A stretch of 32,817 nt of DNA, from the NCBI GenBank assembly GCA_021794075.1, contig JAJYRM010000043.1, forward strand, positions 1 to 32,817, written 5' to 3'. This document shows positions 15,637 through 24,908 of the stretch, piece by piece. The stretch is from Bacteroidota bacterium. GTDB lineage: Bacteria > Bacteroidota > Ignavibacteria > Kryptoniales > JAKASW01. Made by a program: the position numbers and the translations under genes. The notes under the pieces were generated by a model that saw only the letters and a program-made list of their open reading frames with translations, was not told the origin of the DNA and did no database searches. Numbering within the stretch: position 1 is the stretch's first letter; each line of letters begins with the position of its first letter.

Positions 15637-18600
15637 ATGAAAGTACTATACGTAGAAGACGATCAAGCTGATGTCAGGCTTGTAAGGCACGAGCTTAATA
15701 CGGGCTTGGGATTTGAAGTCGATGTGGCGTCTTCTTGTGAAGAGGCGAGGTCGAAACTTGCCGGGAACTCCCGCTACGATGTCGCGCTGGTCGACCTGCG
15801 ACTGCCGGACGGCGACGGAATGTCCGTAGTGAGCGAGATCAGGGAACGCGGACTCCTCATCTGCATTGTCGCCATCACCGGTTATGGGGATGAAGATAAA
15901 GTGGTGTCGGCGTTGAAAGGGGGAGCGGACGATTACGTAGTCAAGACTGGTAGACACTACAGTGAACTCCCTTCGATACTTAAGAGAAACCTGCAGGAGT
16001 ATCGGCTTGGAATGTCAAGAGGCAGCAGCGGATTCCGTTTACTGATTGCGAGCCACGATCGAGCGACGGAACGTCTGTTGAACGATTACTTTGAACGAAG
16101 GGCGTCCCATATCCGGCTGGAAATAGTAAGGAATTTGCCCGACCTGAGAGCATTTGTAGGCGCGGAGAAGGTTCCATTCGATGTCCTGCTTATTGACTAC
16201 GCTTTACCGGGATTGAATTTGCCTGACTTCATCAAGGAATTTCGAGGGGGGAAGGGGCATACCAACCCTATAGTAATAATCGCGGATGAAGGAGATCAGG
16301 AAACTGCAGCGAGTACTCTTAGGATCGGTGTGGACGATTATGTCGTAAAGGGCGATTCCTATCACACGCGATTGCCGGGGATTCTCGAGAGCGCTTATCA
16401 AAAAACGAGACTCCTGCGGGAACAGACAGCGCTCAGGCAAAGCGAAGAAAGATACCGTACGCTCACCGAATTGATCTCCGATTATACCTATGTTCTAGTT
16501 CTCGGCGAGGACGGCAAATTCTCGAGCGAATGGCTGTCAGAAACTTTCGAGACAATTTTCGGCTACAGTCGTGCCGAGATCGTCGATAGGGGCGGATGGC
16601 AGAGCGTAGTTTACGATCCGGACCTTCCTGTCTTGAGAGAGCATTTTAGAAAGGTAATAGAAGGGAATTTTGACGTTGCCGAATTCAGGCTTGTGACCCG
16701 ATCTGGAGAGCCTCGCTGGCTAAGAGACTCGGCCAAGCCGGCATGGGATCCTGTCGCAAAAAGAGTCGTTAGAGTATATGGCGCGGCCCAGGATATGACC
16801 GAGCGAAAGAAAACCGATGACGAGATTCGACGAAGCGAGGCGAAATTCAAGGAGCTTGCCGATTTCCTCCCGCAACCGGTTTTTGAAATAGATGAATCGC
16901 GCAAAATAGGTTTCGCGAACCGTGCATGCTTGGATGTATTTGGGATCTCAGAGGAAGACTTCGCGAGGGGAAGGAGCCCGCTAGACTTCGTGTCTGCCGG
17001 CGACAGAAGAAAAGTTGCTGAAGATATCGAGAAAGTGTTTAGGGGATTGTCCGTGGAGTCGGAACGATACACGGCTATCGACAAGAGCGGGCGGCGTTTT
17101 CCCGTGCTCATCTCGGCAAGCGCGATAGTTCACGACTCTCGAGTGGTCGGCCTTAGAGGTATACTTGTGGATTTGACTGAGCTGGCGGCGGCAAACGAAG
17201 CCCTGGTCGCCAGTGAAAGTAGGTATAGATTTCTTCTCGAGAGTTCAGCCGACGAATTTTTCATGCTTGATGAAAATGGGACCTTCCTGCAGGTCAACGA
17301 AGCGGGATGCGAAAAACTCGGCTACACTCGTGATGAGATTATCGGACAGAATGTAACTAAGATCCTCGCGCCGGAGCTCGCGTCGAGGGCACAGGACAGC
17401 TTGAAGCGGGTGTTTGTCGATTTGGAGTCTACGCTTGAATCCGTACATATGAAGAAGGACGGCACCAGGATACCCGTCGAAGTGCGCGCGAAGGTGGTCG
17501 ATTTCGACGGTAAGAAGGCGCTACTATCGTCCGCGAGAGACTTGACAGAAAGGAAAAAGGCTGAAGACGCGATCGCCGAGCGAAGCAGACAATTGACGAT
17601 TTTGTCTAATGCGACTGTAAAGATAAACGCCGTGTTAAACGTTAGCGATATCCTCCGGACGCTTGTGGCTTCGGGAATTGAGCTCGTGGGCGCGACTGCC
17701 GGAACTGTCGGCCTCATAGAAGACGGGGTGCTCGTGTTCAGGGAATACAACAGGTCTGGAGATGTCATACCAATCGATGTGAGGTTCGCTCCGGGTCAGG
17801 GAACTCCTGGCTTTGTAGTGGCAAGTAAACTTTCGAGGATCAGCAATGACTCGAAACACGACCCGCTCGCGATTAGGGAACTACACGAGAAGTTTGGGAT
17901 ATACAACCTGGTAGACGTCCCGATCGTGAGTAGAAAGGGAGATGTCCTGGGGGCCTTCGCGATTCATAATGGCAAGGATGGAAAACGGTTTACTGAAAGC
18001 GACGTTGAAATGCTTGAGGGACTTGCCGCAAGTGCCGCGGTGGCTTTGGAAAATGCGAGACTCCTTACAGGTATGACCAAGGCCGAGGCGGCTATTCGGG
18101 AAAGTGAAGAGAAATTCAGAACCCTTGTCGAATCATCCATGATAGGAGTCTACATTGTGCAGGAAGGCCGCTTCGTTTACGTCAACCCGGCCATGCAGAG
18201 GATGTTCGGACTATCGGCGAAGGAATTTTTAGCCCTGCGATCGATGATGGATACCGTGGCGATTGAGGACAGGGACTCGGTTTCCGAGAATATGAGGAGG
18301 CTGTTCGACGGCCAAACTGAGTTTTTTAAGTACGACTTCAGCGCGCTGAAGAAGTCGGGCCAAAGATTGCGCGTGGAGATGATCGGCTCGATCACCACTT
18401 ATCACGGCAAGCCCGCAGTTATCGGCACGGCAGAGGACATTACCGAACGCAAGCTCTCCGAGGAAATGCTCCGGCGCTCGGAAGAGAGGTACAGAAATCT
18501 TTTCGAGGAGTCTCTCGATACGATCTATCTCACGACGCCATCCGGAAAAATTCTCGATATTAACTCCGCCGGTGTCAAAATGTTTGGATTTGGTTCAAGA

Positions 18601-19995
18601 GACGAGATGCTTGAACTGGAAAGCGTCGCCGGTCTCTATGAGAATCCGGATGACAGACGCCAGGAGCTTGCCGTCCTCGAAGCTGAAGGTATCATTAGGG
18701 ATAACCAGATTTTGATGAAAAGGAAAGACGGTACCCTCTTGATAGTCCAGGACTCTTCGGCCGTGATTCGAAACCAGGCGGGGGAAATAGTCGCTTATCG
18801 CGGAATACTGAAGGACGTTACAGAAAAAAAGAAACTCGAGGAGCAGCTTCTCCAGTCTCAGAAACTCGAAAGCCTTGGGCAGTTGACCAGTGGAATAGCT
18901 CATGACTTCAACAATGTGCTGGGAGGTATAATAGGATTCACGGAATTGGCGCTCGGCAAAATCGAGAAAACGCACCCTGTTAACAATTACCTGATGCGGA
19001 TCTACGGTCTGGCCGATAGAGCGGCGAAAATTACGAAGCAGCTTCTCGCGTTCGCGCGACGCCAGATATTGATGCCGAAAGATATTGATCTCAATGAACT
19101 CATCGGCAATATGCTGGAATTCCTGAAGCGGTTGTTGGGTGAGCAAATTCGAATAGAGTTCGCTCCGGGCGAGCAAATTAAAACTATTCACGCCGATCCA
19201 TCCCAGATAGAGCAGGTGATTCTAAATCTGGCCGTGAATGCTGGTGACGCTATGCCTGAAGGAGGAGTGCTCGCAATATATATAGGGACCGTTGAGCTGG
19301 ACGACTCCTATTGCCGGACTCACCCGGATGTGAAGCAGGGAGAATATGTCGTGATGAGCGTGAGCGACACTGGAGTTGGCATCGCTCCGGATGCAATTGA
19401 GAAGATTTTCGAGCCGTTCTTTACGACAAAAGAGGTTGGAAAAGGGACTGGACTTGGCTTGTCTGTCGTTCATGGAATAGTCAAACAGCATGGCGGCACC
19501 GTAAACGCTTACAGCGAAACGGGCCGAGGAACGACTTTCAAAGTATATTTTCCTGCCGTCAACCGGGTAGCCGAGCAGGTGCCCGAGAAACATCGTGACC
19601 TGGAGTCAATAAGCAAGGGTTTCGAGACCATTTTGGTGGTGGAGGACAACGATGAGCTGAGAGAATTCATGAAGACGCTTCTGACGGAAAGCGGTTACAC
19701 GGTCCTCACAGCGACTGACGGGGAGGAAGGTCTCGCGGTATTTGACGCCCACCCTCAGGAAATCTCGCTCGTAATTTCAGATGTGGTCATGCCAAATTTG
19801 AATGGCAGGGAATTTAGAAATGCGTTGGAGCAAAAGTATCCAGGCAGGAAATTCCTATTTATAAGCGGCTATACAGACAGCGCGGTGCAGCGCGGATTTG
19901 TGCTGGACGATAAGATTGATTTTCTCCAGAAGCCCTTCAGCGCGTTCGAATTTTCAGATATGGTAAGAAATATCCTGGACCGCTCCTCCCGATAG
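15637..19995 (+). CDS. Multi-PAS/GAF hybrid sensor histidine kinase with three receiver domains
   Basis: A 1452-residue cytosolic signalling protein; no membrane helix is visible. In order: receiver 1 (1-120; acidic pair Glu7-Asp8-Asp9, phospho-Asp53, Lys103), receiver 2 (about 133-255; Asp187, Lys238), PAS domains at about 270-390, 400-515 and 525-640, a GAF domain (about 650-810), PAS domains at about 822-940 and 948-1063, HisKA (about 1075-1145; phospho-His1089 in GIAHDFNN), an HATPase domain (about 1185-1307; N box NLAVNAGDAM, DTGVGIA, GTGLGLSVVHG) and receiver 3 (about 1329-1450; Asp1382, Lys1432). Each PAS unit ends in a DxTERK-like linker. Two N-terminal receivers ahead of five sensor domains suggest that other kinases feed into it. 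The final receiver suggests onward relay to an unlinked phosphotransfer protein, as no response regulator lies nearby. The stimulus is unknown. Confidence 0.93.
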   Translation: MKVLYVEDDQADVRLVRHELNTGLGFEVDVASSCEEARSKLAGNSRYDVALVDLRLPDGDGMSVVSEIRERGLLICIVAITGYGDEDKVVSALKGGADDYVVKTGRHYSELPSILKRNLQEYRLGMSRGSSGFRLLIASHDRATERLLNDYFERRASHIRLEIVRNLPDLRAFVGAEKVPFDVLLIDYALPGLNLPDFIKEFRGGKGHTNPIVIIADEGDQETAASTLRIGVDDYVVKGDSYHTRLPGILESAYQKTRLLREQTALRQSEERYRTLTELISDYTYVLVLGEDGKFSSEWLSETFETIFGYSRAEIVDRGGWQSVVYDPDLPVLREHFRKVIEGNFDVAEFRLVTRSGEPRWLRDSAKPAWDPVAKRVVRVYGAAQDMTERKKTDDEIRRSEAKFKELADFLPQPVFEIDESRKIGFANRACLDVFGISEEDFARGRSPLDFVSAGDRRKVAEDIEKVFRGLSVESERYTAIDKSGRRFPVLISASAIVHDSRVVGLRGILVDLTELAAANEALVASESRYRFLLESSADEFFMLDENGTFLQVNEAGCEKLGYTRDEIIGQNVTKILAPELASRAQDSLKRVFVDLESTLESVHMKKDGTRIPVEVRAKVVDFDGKKALLSSARDLTERKKAEDAIAERSRQLTILSNATVKINAVLNVSDILRTLVASGIELVGATAGTVGLIEDGVLVFREYNRSGDVIPIDVRFAPGQGTPGFVVASKLSRISNDSKHDPLAIRELHEKFGIYNLVDVPIVSRKGDVLGAFAIHNGKDGKRFTESDVEMLEGLAASAAVALENARLLTGMTKAEAAIRESEEKFRTLVESSMIGVYIVQEGRFVYVNPAMQRMFGLSAKEFLALRSMMDTVAIEDRDSVSENMRRLFDGQTEFFKYDFSALKKSGQRLRVEMIGSITTYHGKPAVIGTAEDITERKLSEEMLRRSEERYRNLFEESLDTIYLTTPSGKILDINSAGVKMFGFGSRDEMLELESVAGLYENPDDRRQELAVLEAEGIIRDNQILMKRKDGTLLIVQDSSAVIRNQAGEIVAYRGILKDVTEKKKLEEQLLQSQKLESLGQLTSGIAHDFNNVLGGIIGFTELALGKIEKTHPVNNYLMRIYGLADRAAKITKQLLAFARRQILMPKDIDLNELIGNMLEFLKRLLGEQIRIEFAPGEQIKTIHADPSQIEQVILNLAVNAGDAMPEGGVLAIYIGTVELDDSYCRTHPDVKQGEYVVMSVSDTGVGIAPDAIEKIFEPFFTTKEVGKGTGLGLSVVHGIVKQHGGTVNAYSETGRGTTFKVYFPAVNRVAEQVPEKHRDLESISKGFETILVVEDNDELREFMKTLLTESGYTVLTATDGEEGLAVFDAHPQEISLVISDVVMPNLNGREFRNALEQKYPGRKFLFISGYTDSAVQRGFVLDDKIDFLQKPFSAFEFSDMVRNILDRSSR

Positions 19996-20097
19996 GAAGA
20001 ACCAGCAGCTGATTCATTAAGAGAATACAGCGGCGCGACTCTGTTCCCCCATCCATGTCAATGAAAAGACTTTAATCTCGTTTTAACCATTTCTTCC

Positions 20098-20126
20098 TTG
20101 CCAATATATGAGTGTTTCTTTAAAAT
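20098..20126 (+). promoter_or_regulatory. Sigma-70-type promoter of the glucoamylase-pentose phosphate operon
   Basis: TTGCCA (20098-20103) and TAAAAT (20121-20126) are 17 bases apart, each matching five of six consensus bases. Transcription would start near 20133, with AGAGGA (20141-20146) as ribosome site nine bases before the ATG at 20156. Confidence 0.55.
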
Positions 20127-20155
20127 GAATCGACGGAAAGAGAGGAAATTATCTT

Positions 20156-22543
20156 ATGTCGAGTTCAAACATGGCACCGGGTTGGCCGGGCATACCAGCA
20201 AGATGGACATCCAGCGCGAAAGAGGGAATCGGTGTAGCATATGCAGGAGTAAGTCCCGTCTGGTTCACACTTTCTCACGGGATACTAAACGAGGTGTATT
20301 ATCCGCGTATGGATCAGGCCATGATCCGAGACGCGGAGCTAATTGTAACAAGCGGAAACAATTTCTTTTCTGAAGAAAAGAGAGATACAAAACATTCCGC
20401 TTCATTCATGGAGCCGGATGTACCAGCTTATCTTCTCACAAACAAGTGTTTTTATGGTCGATATATAATTGAGAAGAACGTAATAACGGACCCGCGACGC
20501 CCAGTCGTCCTTCAAAGAGTGAAGTTCACTCCGCTTACGGGCGATCTTTCCGACTACATGGTACATGCTATACTATCGCCCCACATAGCCAACAGAGGCG
20601 CGGAAAACACCGGATGGATCGGCGAATTCAAAGGGAGGCAAGCTCTTGCAGCTTCGAGAGACGGCTACGCGCTAGCCATGATTGCCTCCGTGCCTTTCAA
20701 GAAAGCCTCGGCAGGCTTCGTCGGCAGTTCGGACGGTTGGATGGATCTGAAGGCCAATAGGCAACTTACCAGGCTTTACGAAAAGGCCGAGAACGGTAAT
20801 ATTGCTCTCACCGCGGAGCTTGACTTGTCGTCAACGAACGGGGAATTCTTGCTCGCACTCGGTTTCGGAAGAACCCCTGACGAGGCAGCGCACCACGCAA
20901 TCGCTTCCTTGTTCGACGGCTTCGACAGCTCTTACGAACGATATGTCAAATTTTGGGAAACATGGAACAAGGATAAAGTGAGGCCGAAACAGAAGGCTCG
21001 TCTCTCCGGGATAAGCAGAGTGGTGCTAAAGGCTCACCTCGGAGTCTACATGCCGGGCGGAATTATCGCGAGCCTTTCCATACCATGGGGCTTCTCAAAA
21101 GGTGATGATGACCTTGGCGGGTATCATCTTGTCTGGCCGCGCGACATGGTTGAGGCAGGCGGTGCCTTTCTTGCTTTCGGAGCAAACGACGAGGTGAGAC
21201 AGGCGCTGACGTATCTAGAAGCGACACAGGAGATAGATGGCCATTGGCCGCAGAATATGTGGATGGACGGGAGAGCATACTGGGGTGGTATACAGATGGA
21301 CGAAACCGCTCTTCCCATACTCCTCGTCGATCATGCCTTCAGGAAAGGTGCTCTAAACGCGGAAGATCTCGAACGCTTCTGGCCGATGGTGCGCAGGGCG
21401 GCAGGCTTCGTCGTGAGAAATGGTCCCATCAGCCAGCAGGACCGATGGGAGGAAGATCCGGGTTATACTCCATTCACTCTCGCCGCCGAAATTGCAGGCC
21501 TTGTCGTTGCCGCCGAATACGCGAGACGATTTGAAAATGACAAAATGGCTGACTACCTTTTGGAGACGGCCGACGCCTGGAACTCCAGCATTGAAAGATG
21601 GATTTATGTAACCGACACCAAACTCGCGCGTGAACTCGGAGTGGAAGGCTACTACGTCCGCATTTCCCCCATCGACGTCGCTGAATCCGGTTCACCTAAG
21701 GATGGCTACGTGCCGATAAAGAACAGGCCTCCAGCAGACACCAATATGAAAGCGACTCACATTGTCAGTCCTGACGCACTCGCGCTTGTTCGGCTCGGAC
21801 TTCGAGATGCATCCGATCCGAGAATAGCGAACACGGTGAAGGCAATCGACAAGTTGTTGCGCGTCGAAACACCTGCCGGTCCTTCATGGCACAGATATAA
21901 CGACGACGGCTACGGCGAGCACGAAGATGGTACACCCTTTGACGGCACCGGAGTAGGGAGAGCATGGCCTCTTCTTACTGGAGAGAGAGCGCACTACGAA
22001 CTCGCGAAAGGAAATAAGGCCGTCGCCGAGAAGCTTTTGAAGGCGATGGAATCGTTCGCTGGCGATGGCGGACTTCTCCCGGAACAAGTATGGGATTCAC
22101 CTGACATTACGGAGAAAGAGCTCTTCTTCGGTCGCCCTTCAGGGTCTGCAATGCCGCTTGTCTGGGCGCATGCTGAATACATCAAGCTTGTGAGGTCGCT
22201 TGAAGATGGCGCGGTCTTCGATAGGCCGCCACAGACCGTGCAAAGATACATCAAGGAAAAACATCCGTCCGCCTTTGCGTCGTGGAGATTCAATCATAAA
22301 ATAAGATCTATAAAAAATGGGTTGAAACTGAGAATAGAAGTTCTCGCCCCCGCGGTTGTTCATTGGTCGTCCGATGAATGGAAAAATGTCCACGACACGC
22401 GGACCAACGATACCCAGCTCGGGCTTCACGTCGCGGATATCGACTTTTCAGAAGAGAACGAAGGCGGAAAAATTTTGTTTACTTTCTATTGGAGAGAGTC
22501 GAATAACTGGGAAGGAACAAACTTCGCAGTTTCAATCGAATAA
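20156..22543 (+). CDS. Intracellular GH15 glucoamylase-like enzyme (glucodextranase type)
   Basis: A 795-residue glycoside hydrolase expected to release beta-glucose from the non-reducing ends of alpha-glucans. Residues 1-270 form the N-terminal beta-sandwich typical of prokaryotic glucoamylases and glucodextranases. The (alpha/alpha)6 domain covers about 285-690, with HLVWPRDM (324-331), IQMDETALP (379-387) and ISQQDRWEEDPGYTPF (425-440), where Glu432/Glu433 include the catalytic acid. LLPEQVWD holds the catalytic base Glu643. A further beta-domain of about 100 residues closes the protein. There is no signal peptide, so it acts on internal glycogen or imported maltodextrin. It opens an operon with three oxidative pentose phosphate genes; gnd starts 12 bases after its stop. 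Trehalose or dextran hydrolysis, both known in GH15, are alternatives. Confidence 0.88.
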   Translation: MSSSNMAPGWPGIPARWTSSAKEGIGVAYAGVSPVWFTLSHGILNEVYYPRMDQAMIRDAELIVTSGNNFFSEEKRDTKHSASFMEPDVPAYLLTNKCFYGRYIIEKNVITDPRRPVVLQRVKFTPLTGDLSDYMVHAILSPHIANRGAENTGWIGEFKGRQALAASRDGYALAMIASVPFKKASAGFVGSSDGWMDLKANRQLTRLYEKAENGNIALTAELDLSSTNGEFLLALGFGRTPDEAAHHAIASLFDGFDSSYERYVKFWETWNKDKVRPKQKARLSGISRVVLKAHLGVYMPGGIIASLSIPWGFSKGDDDLGGYHLVWPRDMVEAGGAFLAFGANDEVRQALTYLEATQEIDGHWPQNMWMDGRAYWGGIQMDETALPILLVDHAFRKGALNAEDLERFWPMVRRAAGFVVRNGPISQQDRWEEDPGYTPFTLAAEIAGLVVAAEYARRFENDKMADYLLETADAWNSSIERWIYVTDTKLARELGVEGYYVRISPIDVAESGSPKDGYVPIKNRPPADTNMKATHIVSPDALALVRLGLRDASDPRIANTVKAIDKLLRVETPAGPSWHRYNDDGYGEHEDGTPFDGTGVGRAWPLLTGERAHYELAKGNKAVAEKLLKAMESFAGDGGLLPEQVWDSPDITEKELFFGRPSGSAMPLVWAHAEYIKLVRSLEDGAVFDRPPQTVQRYIKEKHPSAFASWRFNHKIRSIKNGLKLRIEVLAPAVVHWSSDEWKNVHDTRTNDTQLGLHVADIDFSEENEGGKILFTFYWRESNNWEGTNFAVSIE

Positions 22544-22555
22544 GGAGATAATGAA

Positions 22556-23464
22556 ATGAAAATAGGACTTATAGGTTTAGGTAAAATGGGAGCCAATATG
22601 GCAAAAAGGCTCCTTCAGGGGGGACATAAAGTAGTTGGCTTTGACAGAGACCCTCAGGCGGTGAAAAAGATCGTTGAAGACGGAAATGAAGGAGCGAGTT
22701 CAATAGATGATCTGCTTAAGAAACTTCCCGATCCGAAGATAGTCTGGATAATGGTGCCGGCTGGGAAGCCCGTTGACGACACGATAGACCTTCTAATCCC
22801 CAAGCTTAAAGCGGGAGACGTGCTCATCGACGGAGGAAATTCTTACTACAAGGATTCGGTCCGCCGGGCGAAGAAGCTTTCAGATCATGGCATTAGCATG
22901 ATTGACGCCGGTGTGAGCGGAGGAATATGGGGTCTGAAGGAAGGCTACAGTATGATGGTTGGAGGAGATGCCAAGGCTGTCAATCTATTGAAGCCGGTTT
23001 TCGAAACTCTCGCTCCCGGAAAAGAAAAGGGGTGGGGGCACGTCGGACCAAGTGGCTCCGGCCATTTTGTTAAGATGGTTCATAATGGAATTGAGTATGG
23101 TCTAATGGAAGCCTATGCCGAGGGTTTCGAGCTCCTCAGGAAGAAAAGCGAATTTGACCTCGACCTTCACCAGATAGCGGAGGTGTGGCGGTTCGGAAGT
23201 GTCGTGAGGAGCTGGCTCCTCGATTTGACGGCCGACGCTCTTAAGAAGGACCAGGATCTCAAAGACGTCGCCCCGTTTGTCGCCGATTCAGGCGAAGGGC
23301 GATGGACCGCTTTTGAAGCGATAGATCTTGGCGTGTCACTTCCCGTCATAACTCAGTCACTTTATGAAAGATTTTCGAGTCAGGATACAGAGGAATTCGG
23401 CGGGAGACTCCTGGCGATGATGAGGCACGAATTTGGCGGACACGCCGTCAAGGAGGGAAATTAA
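22556..23464 (+). CDS. gnd: 6-phosphogluconate dehydrogenase, decarboxylating (short form)
   Basis: A 302-residue enzyme that oxidises and decarboxylates 6-phosphogluconate to ribulose 5-phosphate. The dinucleotide site is GLIGLGKMGANMAKRL (4-19). DAGVSGGIWG (117-126) is the substrate block, and GHFVKMVHNGIEYG (169-182) carries the catalytic Lys173 and Glu180. At about 300 residues it belongs to the short bacterial class, which often prefers NAD, rather than the 470-residue NADP class. AAGGAG (22542-22547) lies eight bases before the ATG. An extra ATG at 22551 reads only ATG-AAA-TGA and overlaps the true start. It lies between the glucoamylase gene and zwf. Confidence 0.93.
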   Translation: MKIGLIGLGKMGANMAKRLLQGGHKVVGFDRDPQAVKKIVEDGNEGASSIDDLLKKLPDPKIVWIMVPAGKPVDDTIDLLIPKLKAGDVLIDGGNSYYKDSVRRAKKLSDHGISMIDAGVSGGIWGLKEGYSMMVGGDAKAVNLLKPVFETLAPGKEKGWGHVGPSGSGHFVKMVHNGIEYGLMEAYAEGFELLRKKSEFDLDLHQIAEVWRFGSVVRSWLLDLTADALKKDQDLKDVAPFVADSGEGRWTAFEAIDLGVSLPVITQSLYERFSSQDTEEFGGRLLAMMRHEFGGHAVKEGN

Positions 23465-23465
23465 T

Positions 23466-24908
23466 ATGAATTCAAAAAGAATCCCTCCATATCTGCTCGT
23501 GATCGTCGGAGGTACCGGCGACCTGGCGCGGAGGAAACTTCTCCCAGCCATCTGCAAGCTTCGGGAAAGGCATCTTTCGGAATTCCTACTCATCGGGGCG
23601 GGGACCGGCAAGAAACATAATGACGAGAGTTACCGAGACTTCGTAGCGAGGTCTGCCGAAGAGGAAGGCCTCGATATGAACGTGAGGACCGAATCATTCG
23701 ATTGGGTTTATTACCACTCTGTCGGAGGCGGATCACTGGAAGAATACAAGTCGCTTTCCGACAGGATATTGGAACTCGAAAAGAAATCGAATTTAACTGG
23801 CAATAGGATATTCTATCTCGCAGTCCCGCCATCAGTATTTCCCAACGCTATCAAGAATCTCGGCGAGGTCGGACTTAACAAGAGCCAGGGAGATATCAAA
23901 CTCGTTGTCGAGAAACCGTTCGGACAGGACCTCCAGTCCGCGCGCGAATTGAACGCGCTGGTGCACAACTACTTCAATGAATCGCAGATATATAGAATCG
24001 ACCATTATCTCGGCAAAGAAACAGTTCAGAACCTGATCGCTTTCCGCTTCAGCAACGCTATGTTTGAATCGCTGTGGAACAGAGACCGTATCGAACGTGT
24101 CGAAATAACCGTCGCAGAGACTGTTGGCGCGGAACACAGGGGTGGATACTATGACAGGGTCGGCGCACTCCGCGACATGATTCAGAATCACCTCACACAG
24201 ATTACGACGCTCACCGCGATGGAAGTGCCGACGGCGCTCGAGGCGGACGCGGTTCGCCACGAGAAGGTCAAGGTGGTGAAGGCGATTTCGCCGATCTCTC
24301 CCGACAACGTCGTTTTCGGTCAGTACATGCGCGGCGCGGTGGAGGGGAAGGAAGTGGAAGGTTACCTTGAGGAAGAAAGAGTCAGCCCCGATTCAAAGAC
24401 GGAAACATATGTCGCGCTGAAACTCAACATCTCGAACTGGCGCTGGCAGGGAGTCCCATTTATCCTCCGGACCGGAAAAAGAATGTTTAAGGGAATAACC
24501 GAAGTCGCGATAACATTCAGGCGTCCTCCGGTTTCAATTTTCCGACAATTCTCAATCAGGGATATCCAGCCGAATAAATTGATCATGACTCTCCAGCCCA
24601 ATGAAGGCTTTGACCTCTCCTTCAAGGTGAAAGAACCGGGCGACGCTTACAGACTTTCCACTCAGCGACTCCATTTCCAGTACGGAGAGGTGTTCGGCAG
24701 AATACCGGACGCCTACGAAACTCTTCTCCTCGATGTCTTGAGAGGAGACCAGACGCTGTTTGTGCGTGCTGATGAGGTTGAAGCTTCATGGGAGCTTTAC
24801 ACTCCGCTGCTGTCACAAAAGTTCGATGTGCATAAATACGCGTCGGGCACTTGGGGACCAGTCGAAGCTGAAAGGCTGCTGGAAGGAGAAAAGTGGTCAA
24901 CGTTATGA
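23466..24908 (+). CDS. zwf: Glucose-6-phosphate 1-dehydrogenase
   Basis: A 480-residue enzyme oxidising glucose 6-phosphate to 6-phosphogluconolactone with reduction of NAD(P). The N terminus carries the nucleotide fingerprint VIVGGTGDLARRKLLPA (12-28). The active-site block RIDHYLGKETVQN begins at residue 177, with its His-Tyr and Lys for phosphate binding and catalysis. ATG 23466 is chosen over an upstream in-frame ATG at 23433 because AAGGAGGG (23450-23457) lies eight bases before it and only one base separates it from the gnd stop. The length is typical. Position in the operon gives the order gnd, zwf, pgl. Confidence 0.96.
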   Translation: MNSKRIPPYLLVIVGGTGDLARRKLLPAICKLRERHLSEFLLIGAGTGKKHNDESYRDFVARSAEEEGLDMNVRTESFDWVYYHSVGGGSLEEYKSLSDRILELEKKSNLTGNRIFYLAVPPSVFPNAIKNLGEVGLNKSQGDIKLVVEKPFGQDLQSARELNALVHNYFNESQIYRIDHYLGKETVQNLIAFRFSNAMFESLWNRDRIERVEITVAETVGAEHRGGYYDRVGALRDMIQNHLTQITTLTAMEVPTALEADAVRHEKVKVVKAISPISPDNVVFGQYMRGAVEGKEVEGYLEEERVSPDSKTETYVALKLNISNWRWQGVPFILRTGKRMFKGITEVAITFRRPPVSIFRQFSIRDIQPNKLIMTLQPNEGFDLSFKVKEPGDAYRLSTQRLHFQYGEVFGRIPDAYETLLLDVLRGDQTLFVRADEVEASWELYTPLLSQKFDVHKYASGTWGPVEAERLLEGEKWSTL

